Below the pieces are notes generated by a model. It searched no databases, was not told the DNA's origin, and saw only the letters and a list, made by a program, of their open reading frames with translations. From Caulobacter sp. Root655 (GTDB lineage: Bacteria; Pseudomonadota; Alphaproteobacteria; Caulobacterales; Caulobacteraceae), in assembly GCF_001427665.1 (NCBI RefSeq), contig NZ_LMHC01000002.1, positions 121,982-185,981 of the forward strand: DNA of 64,000 bases, read 5' to 3'. The position numbers were made by a program, and so were the translations under genes. How positions within the stretch are numbered: the stretch's first letter is position 1; every line of letters starts with the position of its first letter. Positions 8,291 to 19,200 of the stretch are shown one piece after another.

Positions 8291-9388
8291 GTGACGACGA
8301 AGTTGAGGCGTGAGGACAGCGTGGGCTCGACCACCGCGAAAGACGAGGTCGGTCTGGTCCGCCAGGCTCACGCCCTGACGGCGGACCTGACCACGCCCAG
8401 CCGGGCGTTCTACTGGGCGGACCTGATCCTGACCGCGGCCGCCGCCTGGGGCGGCTTGGCGCTGTCCGCCACGACGCGCAGCCTGCCCGTGGGCCTCGTC
8501 GCCGGCCTGGTCAGCCTGCTGGCCCTCTATCGCGGCCTGAGCTTCATCCACGAGATCAGCCACCTGCGCCCCAGGGATGTGCCGGGCTTCCGGCTGGGCT
8601 GGAACCTGCTGGTCGGCGTGCCGCTGATGACACCGTCGATGATGTACGAGGGCGTACACAACCTGCACCACGCCAAGGACCGCTTCGGCACCCCTCGCGA
8701 CCCCGAATACCTGCCGCTGGGCCGTTTCTCGCAAGCCAAGCTGGCCGGCTTCGCCCTGATCTCGCTGCTGGCCCCGCTGGGGGTGATCCTGCGCTCGGGG
8801 GTTCTGATCCCGCTGTCCTTCATGCTCCCGGCCGTGCGCCGCATGGTCAAGACCAAGCTGTCGGCGCTGGTGATCAATCCCGATTTCGTGCGCGAGGACA
8901 ACGACAAGACCCGTCCCGACTGGCTGGCCCAGGAGGTCGGCTGCTGGCTGTGGTGCTGGGGCGTCGCGGCGCTGACCGTGGCGGGCGTCGTGCCGCTCCG
9001 CGTGGTGGCGACCTGGTTCGCGGTGTTTTCGCTGGCCACCTTCGTCAACCAATTGCGCACCCTGGTTGCCCATTACTGGCAGAACGACGGCGAACGGATG
9101 AGCTTCGAAGCGCAGTTCCTCGACTCGGTCAACGTGCCGCCGCCGGCCCTGCTGCCGTTCCTGTGGGCCCCGGTCGGGCTGCGCTACCACGCCCTGCATC
9201 ACTTGCTGCCGCGCCTGCCGTACCACAACCTCGGCAAGGCCCACCGGCGGCTGTCGCGAGAGCTGGCGGCCGCCTCGTCCTATCACCGCGTCGAGGAAGC
9301 CGGGCTGACGCCGGCTCTGATCAAGCTGTTCCGGCGCGTGAAGTCGAACCGCGTTCCAGCCGAGGTTCGAGCCGCGCGTGTTCCCTGA
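8291..9388 (+). CDS. membrane fatty acid desaturase family protein
   Basis: About 365 residues from the GTG at 8291, which has ggagg just upstream. An in-frame start at 8135 would add 52 residues with no family resemblance. Three histidine clusters that bind the di-iron centre of membrane desaturases are visible: HEISH (87-91), HNLHH (123-127) and HALHH (300-304). Hydrophobic segments surround them (for example LILTAAAAWGGLAL and a stretch around 250-275). The enzyme would sit in the inner membrane and introduce a double bond, or a hydroxyl group, into an acyl chain or lipid. Substrate and position are unknown. Confidence 0.85.
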   Translation: MTTKLRREDSVGSTTAKDEVGLVRQAHALTADLTTPSRAFYWADLILTAAAAWGGLALSATTRSLPVGLVAGLVSLLALYRGLSFIHEISHLRPRDVPGFRLGWNLLVGVPLMTPSMMYEGVHNLHHAKDRFGTPRDPEYLPLGRFSQAKLAGFALISLLAPLGVILRSGVLIPLSFMLPAVRRMVKTKLSALVINPDFVREDNDKTRPDWLAQEVGCWLWCWGVAALTVAGVVPLRVVATWFAVFSLATFVNQLRTLVAHYWQNDGERMSFEAQFLDSVNVPPPALLPFLWAPVGLRYHALHHLLPRLPYHNLGKAHRRLSRELAAASSYHRVEEAGLTPALIKLFRRVKSNRVPAEVRAARVP

Positions 9389-9396
9389 AACATGAA

Positions 9397-9424
9397 AATG
9401 GCCGGACCCCGGGGTCCGGCCATT
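9397..9424. terminator. bidirectional terminator hairpin
   Basis: A perfect palindrome (aatggccggacccc / ggggtccggccatt) lies between the convergent desaturase gene and the small secreted-protein gene. With four A before it, it can serve the minus-strand gene; the plus-strand side has only tt-cg. Confidence 0.75.
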
Positions 9425-9445
9425 CGATCTCCGAGCGCGCTTCGG

Positions 9446-9778
9446 TCAGGCGGGTTTGACGTCCGCCGGCGCCGATTCCAGCAACCGCGCGCGATAGGTC
9501 TCGAATGCCGTGGGAAAGCGACGCCGTTCGAGTGTCTGGGAATCCTGCGGGGGCGTCCAGGAGACGAGACCCCACGACTCGCACTCGTCGAAGGCCGCGT
9601 AGTAGCAAGCCCACCAGTCGTCGCTGAAACGCGTATGGAGCGGGTCGCAAACTGAAAGCCCGTACTCCACGCAGGGCGGAGGATAGGCGTAGGCCTTGGG
9701 CGCGTTGAAAGCGGAAAGAGAGACGGCCGCGGCGATGGCGAGGCCGAAATTCAAGACCTTGAAGCGGGTGGCGGTCAT
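9446..9778 (-). CDS. small secreted hypothetical protein
   Basis: A 110-residue protein if it starts at the ATG at 9778, which is preceded by aggagg at ideal spacing; the longer in-frame start at 9835 lacks this. Residues 1-31 form a Sec signal peptide (hydrophobic FGLAIAAAVSLSAF, then APKAYA with cleavage before YPPP). The mature protein has four cysteines (CVEYGLSVC, WWACYY, FDECESW), suggesting periplasmic disulfides. I do not recognise a family. Confidence 0.65.
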   Translation of the reverse strand: MTATRFKVLNFGLAIAAAVSLSAFNAPKAYAYPPPCVEYGLSVCDPLHTRFSDDWWACYYAAFDECESWGLVSWTPPQDSQTLERRRFPTAFETYRARLLESAPADVKPA

Positions 9779-9878
9779 GGAACCCTCCTGGTTTGCGGAA
9801 GGATCACGAGACCCATCAGGATTGCATTGTGTCAATATACAACCTTTGGGAATCGCTCTTCCTTTGGCTCCATGCCCG

Positions 9879-10793
9879 CTAAGTGGCCCGCGAAGAGCCT
9901 TCGGCCATCAGGTGGCGCACGATCCGCTCACACAGCCGGTGCGTCTCCAAGGCGTCCAGCGCCGACAGCCGCCGGCCGTCGCGCACCGCGTTCAGGAACG
10001 TCCCGCACAGGTCCTCGAACCCGCGCTGACGGCCGACCGGGGTCCAGTCGCCGCGACGGGTCAGATGGTCCTGTGCGCCCTGATCGACCACCTGGGACAG
10101 GTCGACGATCCGCCGCTTGGCGCCGCCGCCCGAGACCTCCAGCGTCTCCTCGTCCGAGCCGCTGGCCCGGTTCATGATCCCCAGGGCGTCGCGGCCGCCG
10201 CCCGACAGCTGCAGCACCACGTGCTCCAGCTGACCGCCGGCAATCCGGCCGCGCACGCCGACCTGGTCCGCGCCCGGGGCCAGGAACCGCAGGGTGTCGA
10301 CCACGTGGATGAAGTCGTCGAACACCACCCGGCGCGGCTCGTCGGCCTGGTCGGCGCGGTTCTTCTGCATCACCGTCAGCGGCGCGCCCAGGGCGGCGGC
10401 GTCGCGGTAGGCTGGAGCGTGGCGGCGGTTGAAGCCGACCATCAGCGACACGCCGCGGGTCTCGGCCAGGTCGACCAAGACCTCGCTCCCGTCGCCGGTG
10501 TCGGCCAGGGGCTTGTCGACCAGGGTCGGCACGCCGGCCTCCAGCAACTGACGGACGAGGGCCGGATGGGCCGCCGTGGCCGCGTGGACCAAGGCGCCGT
10601 CCAGGCCCTCGGCGAGGGCGGCGTCCAGCGTGGCGTGCAGTCGCTCGACCCGCCAGGCCGCGCCCCATCGCGCCAGGGTGTCGGCGTTGCGGGTGACGAA
10701 CACCAATTCCACGTCAGGGCGCGGACCCAGGACGGGCAGGTAGGCCTTTTGGGCGATGTCGCCCAGGCCGATCATGGCGATGCGCAAGGTCAT
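9879..10793 (-). CDS. Gfo/Idh/MocA (MviM-like) oxidoreductase
   Basis: A 304-residue NAD(P)-dependent oxidoreductase. The N-terminal Rossmann fold starts LRIAMIGLGDIAQKAYLPVL, and the EKP-type motif appears as VDKPLADTG (about 98-106), followed by LMVGFNRRHAP. The wording is closest to the MviM subgroup. Substrates of the family are usually sugars or sugar-like molecules; none can be assigned. Its start overlaps the bioD stop by four bases, so it is the third gene of a bioF-bioD-oxidoreductase operon. No role in biotin synthesis is known for this family. Confidence 0.85.
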   Translation of the reverse strand: MTLRIAMIGLGDIAQKAYLPVLGPRPDVELVFVTRNADTLARWGAAWRVERLHATLDAALAEGLDGALVHAATAAHPALVRQLLEAGVPTLVDKPLADTGDGSEVLVDLAETRGVSLMVGFNRRHAPAYRDAAALGAPLTVMQKNRADQADEPRRVVFDDFIHVVDTLRFLAPGADQVGVRGRIAGGQLEHVVLQLSGGGRDALGIMNRASGSDEETLEVSGGGAKRRIVDLSQVVDQGAQDHLTRRGDWTPVGRQRGFEDLCGTFLNAVRDGRRLSALDALETHRLCERIVRHLMAEGSSRAT

Positions 10794-11464
10794 GGCTTTC
10801 CGACCGTGGCCAGCAGGTGGTCGGCGAGGCCGGCGGCGTCCCAGGCCTCGGCCCGGGGGGCGGTGAATAGGGGAGTCCCCTCAAGGAACGGCGTCAGGGC
10901 CTGGGCGGTCTGGACCAGGTCGGGCGCGTCGAGGCTCTCGCTCATCACCACCCCGGCCACCTGGGCCTTGGCGGCGCGCAGGGCGACCAGGGCGGTCAGG
11001 ACGTGGCTGATCGTGCCGAGGTGCGAGCCGGCGACCAACAGCACCGGCGCGCCGAGCCTGGCGATCATGTCGAGGTTGGTGGCGGTGTCGGTCAACGGCG
11101 ACATCACCCCGCCGGCTCCCTCGACCAGCAGCAGGCCGTCGCGAATCTCGGCGGCGCGGGCCATGGCGTCGATGACCATGTCGTCCAGGCTCAGGGTCTG
11201 GCCTTCGAGGCGCGCGGCGATGTTGGGCGACAAGGGTGCGCGGTAACGGCGCGGGGCGATGCGGAACACGCCGCCGGGATCGCCCAGGGCGGCCGCCAGC
11301 CGGGCCGGGTCGCTGCCGGCGGCGTCGGTCGGGTCGAAGCCGCTGACAACCGGCTTGAAGGCGTCCACGGTCGCGCCTCGGGCCTTCAGGGCGCGGATCA
11401 GTGCGCAGGTGACATAGGTCTTGCCGATGTCGGTGCCGGTGCCGGTGACGAAGAGGGCGGGCAT
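10790..11464 (-). CDS. bioD: dethiobiotin synthetase
   Basis: A 224-residue P-loop protein. Residues 6-17 (VTGTGTDIGKTY) are the BioD nucleotide-binding loop, KPVVSGFD carries the conserved lysine, and LLLVEGAGGVMSPL (about 112-125) is the second signature. BioD closes the ureido ring of 7,8-diaminopelargonate with CO2 and ATP. The ATG overlaps the bioF stop (start base 11464), indicating translational coupling. Confidence 0.95.
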   Translation of the reverse strand: MPALFVTGTGTDIGKTYVTCALIRALKARGATVDAFKPVVSGFDPTDAAGSDPARLAAALGDPGGVFRIAPRRYRAPLSPNIAARLEGQTLSLDDMVIDAMARAAEIRDGLLLVEGAGGVMSPLTDTATNLDMIARLGAPVLLVAGSHLGTISHVLTALVALRAAKAQVAGVVMSESLDAPDLVQTAQALTPFLEGTPLFTAPRAEAWDAAGLADHLLATVGKP

Positions 11465-12615
11465 CAGCGGGGCTTCACATAGGGGCGCACCAGGGCCGCC
11501 AAGCGGGCGATCTCGGCGTCGGGGTGCTCGGCGCTGAAGGCGATGCGCAAGCGGGCCGCGCCGTCCGGCACGGTGGGCGGGCGGATGGCGACCACCAGGA
11601 AGCCCTCGGCCTCTAGGGCCTTGGAAGCGTCGAGCGCGGCCTGGGCCTCGCCGATGATCACCGGGACGATCGGGCTGGTCGCGCGCGGCAGGCCGACGGC
11701 CTTGGTGAAGGCCTGGGCCTTGGCCAGGGGCAGGGCGGTGAGGGCGGGCTCGGCCTCGATGATGTCGAGCGCCGCGAGGGCGGCGGCGGCGGCGGCCGGC
11801 GGCAGGCCGGTGGTGTAGACCAGGGTGCGGGCTCGGGTCTTGATCAGGTCGACCACGGCCCGCGAGCCGCAGAGATAGCCGCCGTACGAGCCCAGGGCCT
11901 TGGACAGGGTGCCCATCTGGAACGGGATCTGGGCGTCGGGGAACAGGGCGGCCGAGCCGCGGCCGTCGGCCAGCACCCCGACCCCGTGGGCGTCGTCCGA
12001 CAGCAGCCAGGCGTCGTTGGCCTCGCAGACCGCCGACAGCCAGTCCAGGGGCGCGATGTCGCCGTCCATCGAGAACACCCCGTCGGTGGCGACCAGGGCG
12101 TGGCGGGCGCTGGCGCGGTGCTCGGCCAGCAGGGCGGCCAGGTGGTCGGTGTCGTTGTGGGCGAAGGGGATGATCCGCGCGCCCGACAGCTGGGCGCCGG
12201 CCCAGATGCAGGCGTGGGCCAGTTCATCGACCAGCACGATGTCGCCCTTGCCGGCGAAGGTGGGGATGACGCCTGCATTAGCCAGGTAGCCCGAGCCGAA
12301 CACCACGCAGGCCTGCGTGCCCTTGAGCCGCGCCAGCCGCGTTTCGAGCTCGGAGAGCAAGGGATGGTCGCCGGTCACCAGCCGCGAGGCGCCGGCCCCT
12401 GCGCCGTGGTCTTCGATCGCCGTCACGGCGGCGGCCTTGACCTTCGGATGATGCGCCAGGCCCAGGTAATCGTTGCAGGAGAACGACAGCAGTCTGCGCT
12501 CGTCGCGCTCGACGAACCCGCCGGCCAGGCGCCGGGTGGGTTTCAGCCGGCGCAGCAGGCTGGCGGCTTCCAGGCGGTCCAGCTTGTCGCCGGCATAGGT
12601 GTCGAGACTGTGCAT
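11464..12615 (-). CDS. bioF: 8-amino-7-oxononanoate synthase
   Basis: A 383-residue PLP enzyme from the ATG at 12615 (MHSLDTYAGDKLDRLEAAS). The longer frame to 12690 would overlap the bioA start, so I reject it. Family marks are SFSCNDYLGLAHHPKV, GAGASRLVTGDH, DDAHGVGVLADGRG (PLP-binding Asp/His) and the Schiff-base lysine in MGTLSKALGSYGGY. The enzyme condenses pimeloyl-ACP or -CoA with alanine. It is the first gene of the minus-strand operon and faces bioA across 73 bases. Confidence 0.95.
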   Translation of the reverse strand: MHSLDTYAGDKLDRLEAASLLRRLKPTRRLAGGFVERDERRLLSFSCNDYLGLAHHPKVKAAAVTAIEDHGAGAGASRLVTGDHPLLSELETRLARLKGTQACVVFGSGYLANAGVIPTFAGKGDIVLVDELAHACIWAGAQLSGARIIPFAHNDTDHLAALLAEHRASARHALVATDGVFSMDGDIAPLDWLSAVCEANDAWLLSDDAHGVGVLADGRGSAALFPDAQIPFQMGTLSKALGSYGGYLCGSRAVVDLIKTRARTLVYTTGLPPAAAAAALAALDIIEAEPALTALPLAKAQAFTKAVGLPRATSPIVPVIIGEAQAALDASKALEAEGFLVVAIRPPTVPDGAARLRIAFSAEHPDAEIARLAALVRPYVKPR

Positions 12616-12688
12616 GGGACTTCCGTTTGCGACGCGACGCCGGAGGGCATAGGCAGTGCGCCCCCGCCGTGCAACGAAGGATCGCGCC

Positions 12689-13993
12689 ATGACCCAGGAA
12701 AGCCTCGACTGGTTGACGGCAGGCGCGCCCCACGTCTGGCGACCCTACTGCCAGATGAAGACCGCCCGGCCGCCGCTGCCGGTGGTGGCCACGCGCGGCT
12801 CGCGGCTGGTGCTCGACGACGGGCGCGAGCTGGTCGATGGCTTGGCCTCGTGGTGGACGGCCTGCCACGGCTACAACCACCCGCACATCGCCGCCGCCGT
12901 CCGCGACCAGCTTGAACGCATGCCGCACGTGATGTTCGGCGGCCTGGCCCACGAACCGGCCTATCGCCTGGCCCGGCGCCTGGCCAAACTGCTGCCGGGC
13001 GACCTGAACCACGCCTTCTTCGCCGAGTCGGGCTCGGTGTCGGTCGAGATCGCCATGAAGATGGCGCTGCAGTTCCACATCAACCAAGGCCACGCTGGCC
13101 GCACGCGGTTCCTGTCGTTCCGGGGCGGCTATCACGGCGACACCCTGGCGACGATGACGGTGTGCGACCCGGAGGAGGGCATGCACAGCCTGTTCTCCGG
13201 TGTGATGCCCAGCCAGGTGATCGCCGACCTGCCGGTCGACGCGGTCTCGGAGGCGGCGCTGGACGCCTTGCTGGCCGAGCGGGGCGGGGAGATCGCCGCC
13301 ATCCTGACGGAGCCGCTGGTTCAGGGGGCGGGCGGCATGCTGTTCCACGACCCGGAGGTGCTGCGCCGTCTGCGCCGCCTGGCCGACAAGCACGGCGTGC
13401 TGCTGATCTTCGACGAGATCTTCACCGGCTTTGGCCGCACGGGCGACCTCTTCGCCATGCAGGCGGCGGGGGTCGAGCCGGACATCGTCACGCTCTCGAA
13501 GGCCCTGACCGGCGGGACCCTGCCGCTGTCGGTGGCGGTGGCATCGACCCGGGTGTTCGAGGCCTTCTGGTCCGACGACGCAGGCGCGGCGCTGATGCAT
13601 GGCCCCACCTACATGGGTAACGCCCTGGCCTGCGCCGCCGCCAACGCCTCGCTGGACCTGTTCGAGGATGGCGCCTGGCGGGCCGAGGTGGCGCGGGTGT
13701 CGGCGGCGCTCGCCGAAGGGCTGGAACCCTGCCGGACCGCGCCGGGCGTGGTCGACGTGCGGGTGCTGGGGGCGATCGGGGTGGTCGAGTTCGACGGGCC
13801 GGTGGCCGTGGGCGCGCTGTGCGACGCCTTCGCCGCCGAGGGAGCCTGGATCCGGCCGATGGGCAAGGTCGTCTATCTGACCCCGGCCTTCATGACGCCG
13901 GACGCCGACCTGGCGATCCTGACGGCGGCGATCCGCAAGGTGGTCGGCGCGGGCGGGGGCGCCAATGCACTTGAAGCGCCGGGCGGGGTCTGA
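12689..13993 (+). CDS. bioA: adenosylmethionine-8-amino-7-oxononanoate aminotransferase
   Basis: A 434-residue class-III aminotransferase. HVWRPYCQMK near the N-terminus and LVDGLASWWTACHGYNHP are typical BioA signatures. GGYHGDT, IFDEIFTGFGRTG (PLP-binding Asp) and the Schiff-base lysine in TLSKALTGGTLPLS follow. BioA converts the BioF product to 7,8-diaminopelargonate using S-adenosylmethionine as amino donor. The ATG at 12689 is preferred over 12656 because it gives the normal N-terminus. bioB, bioC and bioH are not in this cluster. Confidence 0.95.
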   Translation: MTQESLDWLTAGAPHVWRPYCQMKTARPPLPVVATRGSRLVLDDGRELVDGLASWWTACHGYNHPHIAAAVRDQLERMPHVMFGGLAHEPAYRLARRLAKLLPGDLNHAFFAESGSVSVEIAMKMALQFHINQGHAGRTRFLSFRGGYHGDTLATMTVCDPEEGMHSLFSGVMPSQVIADLPVDAVSEAALDALLAERGGEIAAILTEPLVQGAGGMLFHDPEVLRRLRRLADKHGVLLIFDEIFTGFGRTGDLFAMQAAGVEPDIVTLSKALTGGTLPLSVAVASTRVFEAFWSDDAGAALMHGPTYMGNALACAAANASLDLFEDGAWRAEVARVSAALAEGLEPCRTAPGVVDVRVLGAIGVVEFDGPVAVGALCDAFAAEGAWIRPMGKVVYLTPAFMTPDADLAILTAAIRKVVGAGGGANALEAPGGV

Positions 13994-14006
13994 TCCAAGC
14001 GGGGCC

Positions 14007-14894
14007 ATGTCTTCCAACTCGCCCCTGACTGGTCTCGAGCGCCTGGCCATCCTGGCCATCATCCTGGTCTGGGGCCTGAACAACGCCGCCGCCAAGGTAG
14101 CCACGGCCGAGCTGCCGCCGATGATGGTCGGGGCGCTGCGGTTCGGCCTGGCCCTGGCCTTTCTGTTCCCGTTCATCAAGCCGCCGTTTCCGTCGTCCAA
14201 GCGGCTGCTGGTCATTTGTCTGCTGTCGGGACCCATCCACTTCGGCCTGATCTATGTGGCGTTCGGCATGGCCAAGTCGCTGAGCCCGCTGGTGGTCGCC
14301 ACCCAGCTGTGGATCCCGTTCACGGCGCTGTTCGCCTGGCGGATGCTTGGCGAGACCATGAGGCCCCTGGCGGTCGGCGGCCTGGTCGTCGCCTTCGCCG
14401 GCGTGGCCTGGATGAGCCTGGACCCGCATGGGGCGGCCGACTTGCCGGCCATCATCCTGGGCGTCGTCGCCAGCGCCTGCTGGGCGGTGGCCACGGTGCT
14501 GGTGCGCCAGACGCCGGGGGTGAAGCCGCTGAAGGTCCAGGCCCTGACCGCCCTGGTCGCCACGCCTGTACTGCTGGCCATGTCGTTCGGTTTCGAGCCG
14601 AACGTGGCTGAGCGGGTGAAGACGGCGGCGCCGATCGCCTGGGCCTGCGTGGCCTTCGCCGGCGTCGTCTCGACCATCGGGGCCAGCGCCCTGCTGTTCT
14701 GGCTGGTCCAGCGCCGCGAGGCGGGGCGGGTGACGCCGTACTTCCTGCTGACGCCGCTGGTGTCGTGCACCATCGGCGTGGTGTTCATGGGCGACACCCT
14801 GTCGCCGCAGTTGGTGATCGGGGCCGCCGCGACCATGGCCGGGGTGGCGCTGGTGGCTCTGACGGCCAAGAAGGCCGTGCCGGTGGCGACCTGA
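14007..14894 (+). CDS. DMT/EamA family transporter
   Basis: A 295-residue polytopic membrane protein from the ATG at 14007, just after the bioA stop. It has about ten hydrophobic segments arranged as two EamA repeats (first repeat starts LAILAIILVWGLNNAAAK; second starts around IILGVVASACWAVATVLV). Such proteins export amino acids or other metabolites. The 13-base gap to bioA suggests co-transcription, but there is no direct evidence for a biotin-related substrate. Confidence 0.8.
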   Translation: MSSNSPLTGLERLAILAIILVWGLNNAAAKVATAELPPMMVGALRFGLALAFLFPFIKPPFPSSKRLLVICLLSGPIHFGLIYVAFGMAKSLSPLVVATQLWIPFTALFAWRMLGETMRPLAVGGLVVAFAGVAWMSLDPHGAADLPAIILGVVASACWAVATVLVRQTPGVKPLKVQALTALVATPVLLAMSFGFEPNVAERVKTAAPIAWACVAFAGVVSTIGASALLFWLVQRREAGRVTPYFLLTPLVSCTIGVVFMGDTLSPQLVIGAAATMAGVALVALTAKKAVPVAT

Positions 14895-14897
14895 CCT

Positions 14898-15020
14898 TTT
14901 CCCCCCCCCCTTGTGGGGAGGGGGGACCAGCGAAGCTGGTGGGTGGGGCCTCGCCGCCCCCTTGAGTCATCAAACCCCACTCGACCCCTTCGGGGCCACC
15001 CTCCCCGCAAGGGGGAGGGA
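14898..15020. repeat. paired palindromic repeat, short-spacer copy
   Basis: The layout is hairpin A (C-rich tract, ttgt, G-rich tract; 14901-14925), hairpin B (accagc-gaa-gctggt; 14926-14940), a spacer of about 40 bases, hairpin B' (cccc-ttc-gggg; 14985-14995) and hairpin A' (cccctccccgcaagggggag region; 14999-15019). The two halves are inverted relative to each other. The same A-B-spacer-B'-A' plan occurs at 19201-19727, 35269-35471 and 35985-36114. It lies between the convergent DMT transporter and sodC genes. Confidence 0.85.
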
Positions 15021-15032
15021 AGAGTTTCCAGC

Positions 15033-15551
15033 CTACTTCACCACCCCGCACGCCACCCGCGCGCCGGCCCCGCCGATCGGCTGGGTCTTGTAGTCGTCGG
15101 GGCTGGCGTGGATGACGATCGACGAGCCGTCGGCGTCGAGCAGGGCCGGGCGGCCGCCGGCCCCGTTCAGCGACACCAGGGGCGAGAACAGCTCGGCCGT
15201 GGCCGAGCCGTCGGCGGCCGCGAACAGGTTGGGCAGGTCGCCGTTGTCGTTGCCGTCCGGGTTCAGCAGGCCGTGGACCACGGTGGCGGTCGTGTGGACG
15301 TGGGCGCCGGCCGACTTGAAGTCGGGCGCGCCGCAGTCGCCCTTCTCGTGGAAGTGCAGGCCGTGCCAGCCCGGCGTCAGGCCCTTGGCCTCCAGGCGCA
15401 GCAGCACCCCGTGCGGGGCCTCGGTCAGGGTCGCCGTCCCGATGGTCTTGCCGTCGGCGCCCTTCAGTTCGGCGGTCGCCGAGGTGGCGGCGGCGGAGGC
15501 GTTGGTGGCCAGCAGCAAGCCGACGCTCAGGGCAAGGATGGAAATGCGCAT
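15033..15551 (-). CDS. sodC: superoxide dismutase [Cu-Zn], periplasmic
   Basis: A 172-residue protein with a signal peptide (ILALSVGLLLATNASAAA). Metal-site motifs are GLHFHEKGDC (Cu-binding His pair and the disulfide Cys), GAHVH and VVHG (bridging and Zn ligands), NGDLPNL (Zn Asp region) and SIVIHASPDDY (fourth Cu His). The C-terminal GGAGARVACGVV supplies the second disulfide Cys. It removes superoxide in the periplasm. All ligands appear to be present. Confidence 0.95.
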   Translation of the reverse strand: MRISILALSVGLLLATNASAAATSATAELKGADGKTIGTATLTEAPHGVLLRLEAKGLTPGWHGLHFHEKGDCGAPDFKSAGAHVHTTATVVHGLLNPDGNDNGDLPNLFAAADGSATAELFSPLVSLNGAGGRPALLDADGSSIVIHASPDDYKTQPIGGAGARVACGVVK

Positions 15552-15666
15552 GGGGGACTCCGACGTCGAGTTGGGGGCGAAAGGGAGGCGAAGGTGGCGT
15601 CGCCTCTAAGCGAATGCTAACAGTTTCCTACGGTTCCGTGTTCGATTCTGACGGCGAAAAATCCCC

Positions 15667-18450
<2,784 letters not shown>

Positions 18451-18504
18451 GACGCTCCAGAGGCAGGGGCCAATGGGCCGCGGGCCAAAAGGGTAGGGGA
18501 AAGC

Positions 18505-18993
18505 ATGCGGATTGGGCTCTATCCGGGAACGTTCGACCCGGTCACCAATGGTCACCTCGACATCATCGGTCGGGCGGTCAAGCTGGTCGACAAGCTGGTG
18601 ATCGGGGTGGCGGTGAACATCGGCAAGGGGCCGCTGTTCACTCTGGAGGAACGGGTCGCCACGCTGAAGCACGAGACGGCGCACCTGACCAAGATCGCCC
18701 AGATCGAGGTCCGGCCCTTCGATACGCTGCTGATGTACTTCGCCCGCGAGGTCGGGGCCCAGATGATCGTGCGTGGCCTGCGGGCCGTGGCCGACTTCGA
18801 ATACGAATTCCAGATGACGGCCATGAACCAGCAGCTCGACCGCGAGATCGAGACGGTGTTCCTGATGGCCGACCCGCGCCACCAGGCCATCGCCTCGCGC
18901 CTGGTCAAGGAGATCGCGGCCCTGGGCGGCGACGTCCACAAGTTCGTGCCGCCGGGGGTGGCGGATCAACTGCTGGCGAAGCTGAAGAAGTAG
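18505..18993 (+). CDS. coaD: phosphopantetheine adenylyltransferase
   Basis: A 162-residue nucleotidyltransferase. The T/HxGH motif is in YPGTFDPVTNGHLDII (residues 6-21), the second conserved segment is EVGAQMIVRGLRAVADFEYE, and the C-terminal region has SRLVKEIAALGGDV. CoaD performs the fourth step of coenzyme A synthesis, adenylating 4'-phosphopantetheine. ATG at 18505 is preceded by aggggaaag. Confidence 0.97.
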   Translation: MRIGLYPGTFDPVTNGHLDIIGRAVKLVDKLVIGVAVNIGKGPLFTLEERVATLKHETAHLTKIAQIEVRPFDTLLMYFAREVGAQMIVRGLRAVADFEYEFQMTAMNQQLDREIETVFLMADPRHQAIASRLVKEIAALGGDVHKFVPPGVADQLLAKLKK

Positions 18994-19200
18994 GCGGCGG
19001 GCGAAGTTCGCCGGCTTTCAGGCTCGCCGTGGATTTCTGCTTTCGACCCTGAGCGGACTTCGGATCGTCTGCTCGGACAGCCCGCATCCGCCCCGGATGC
19101 GGCCAGCCCTAAAGCCTTGGTAGATGGAACTCAGGCAGTCAAGGTTTCAAGGCGCGCCTGCCGCTGCGGGCGCAGGCGGGAAGGGGACGGCCTTCTTGAA

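Noticed and set aside
12616..12688. BioR operator between bioF and bioA
   Set aside because: No match to the TTAT-rich BioR palindrome in the 73-base divergent region.
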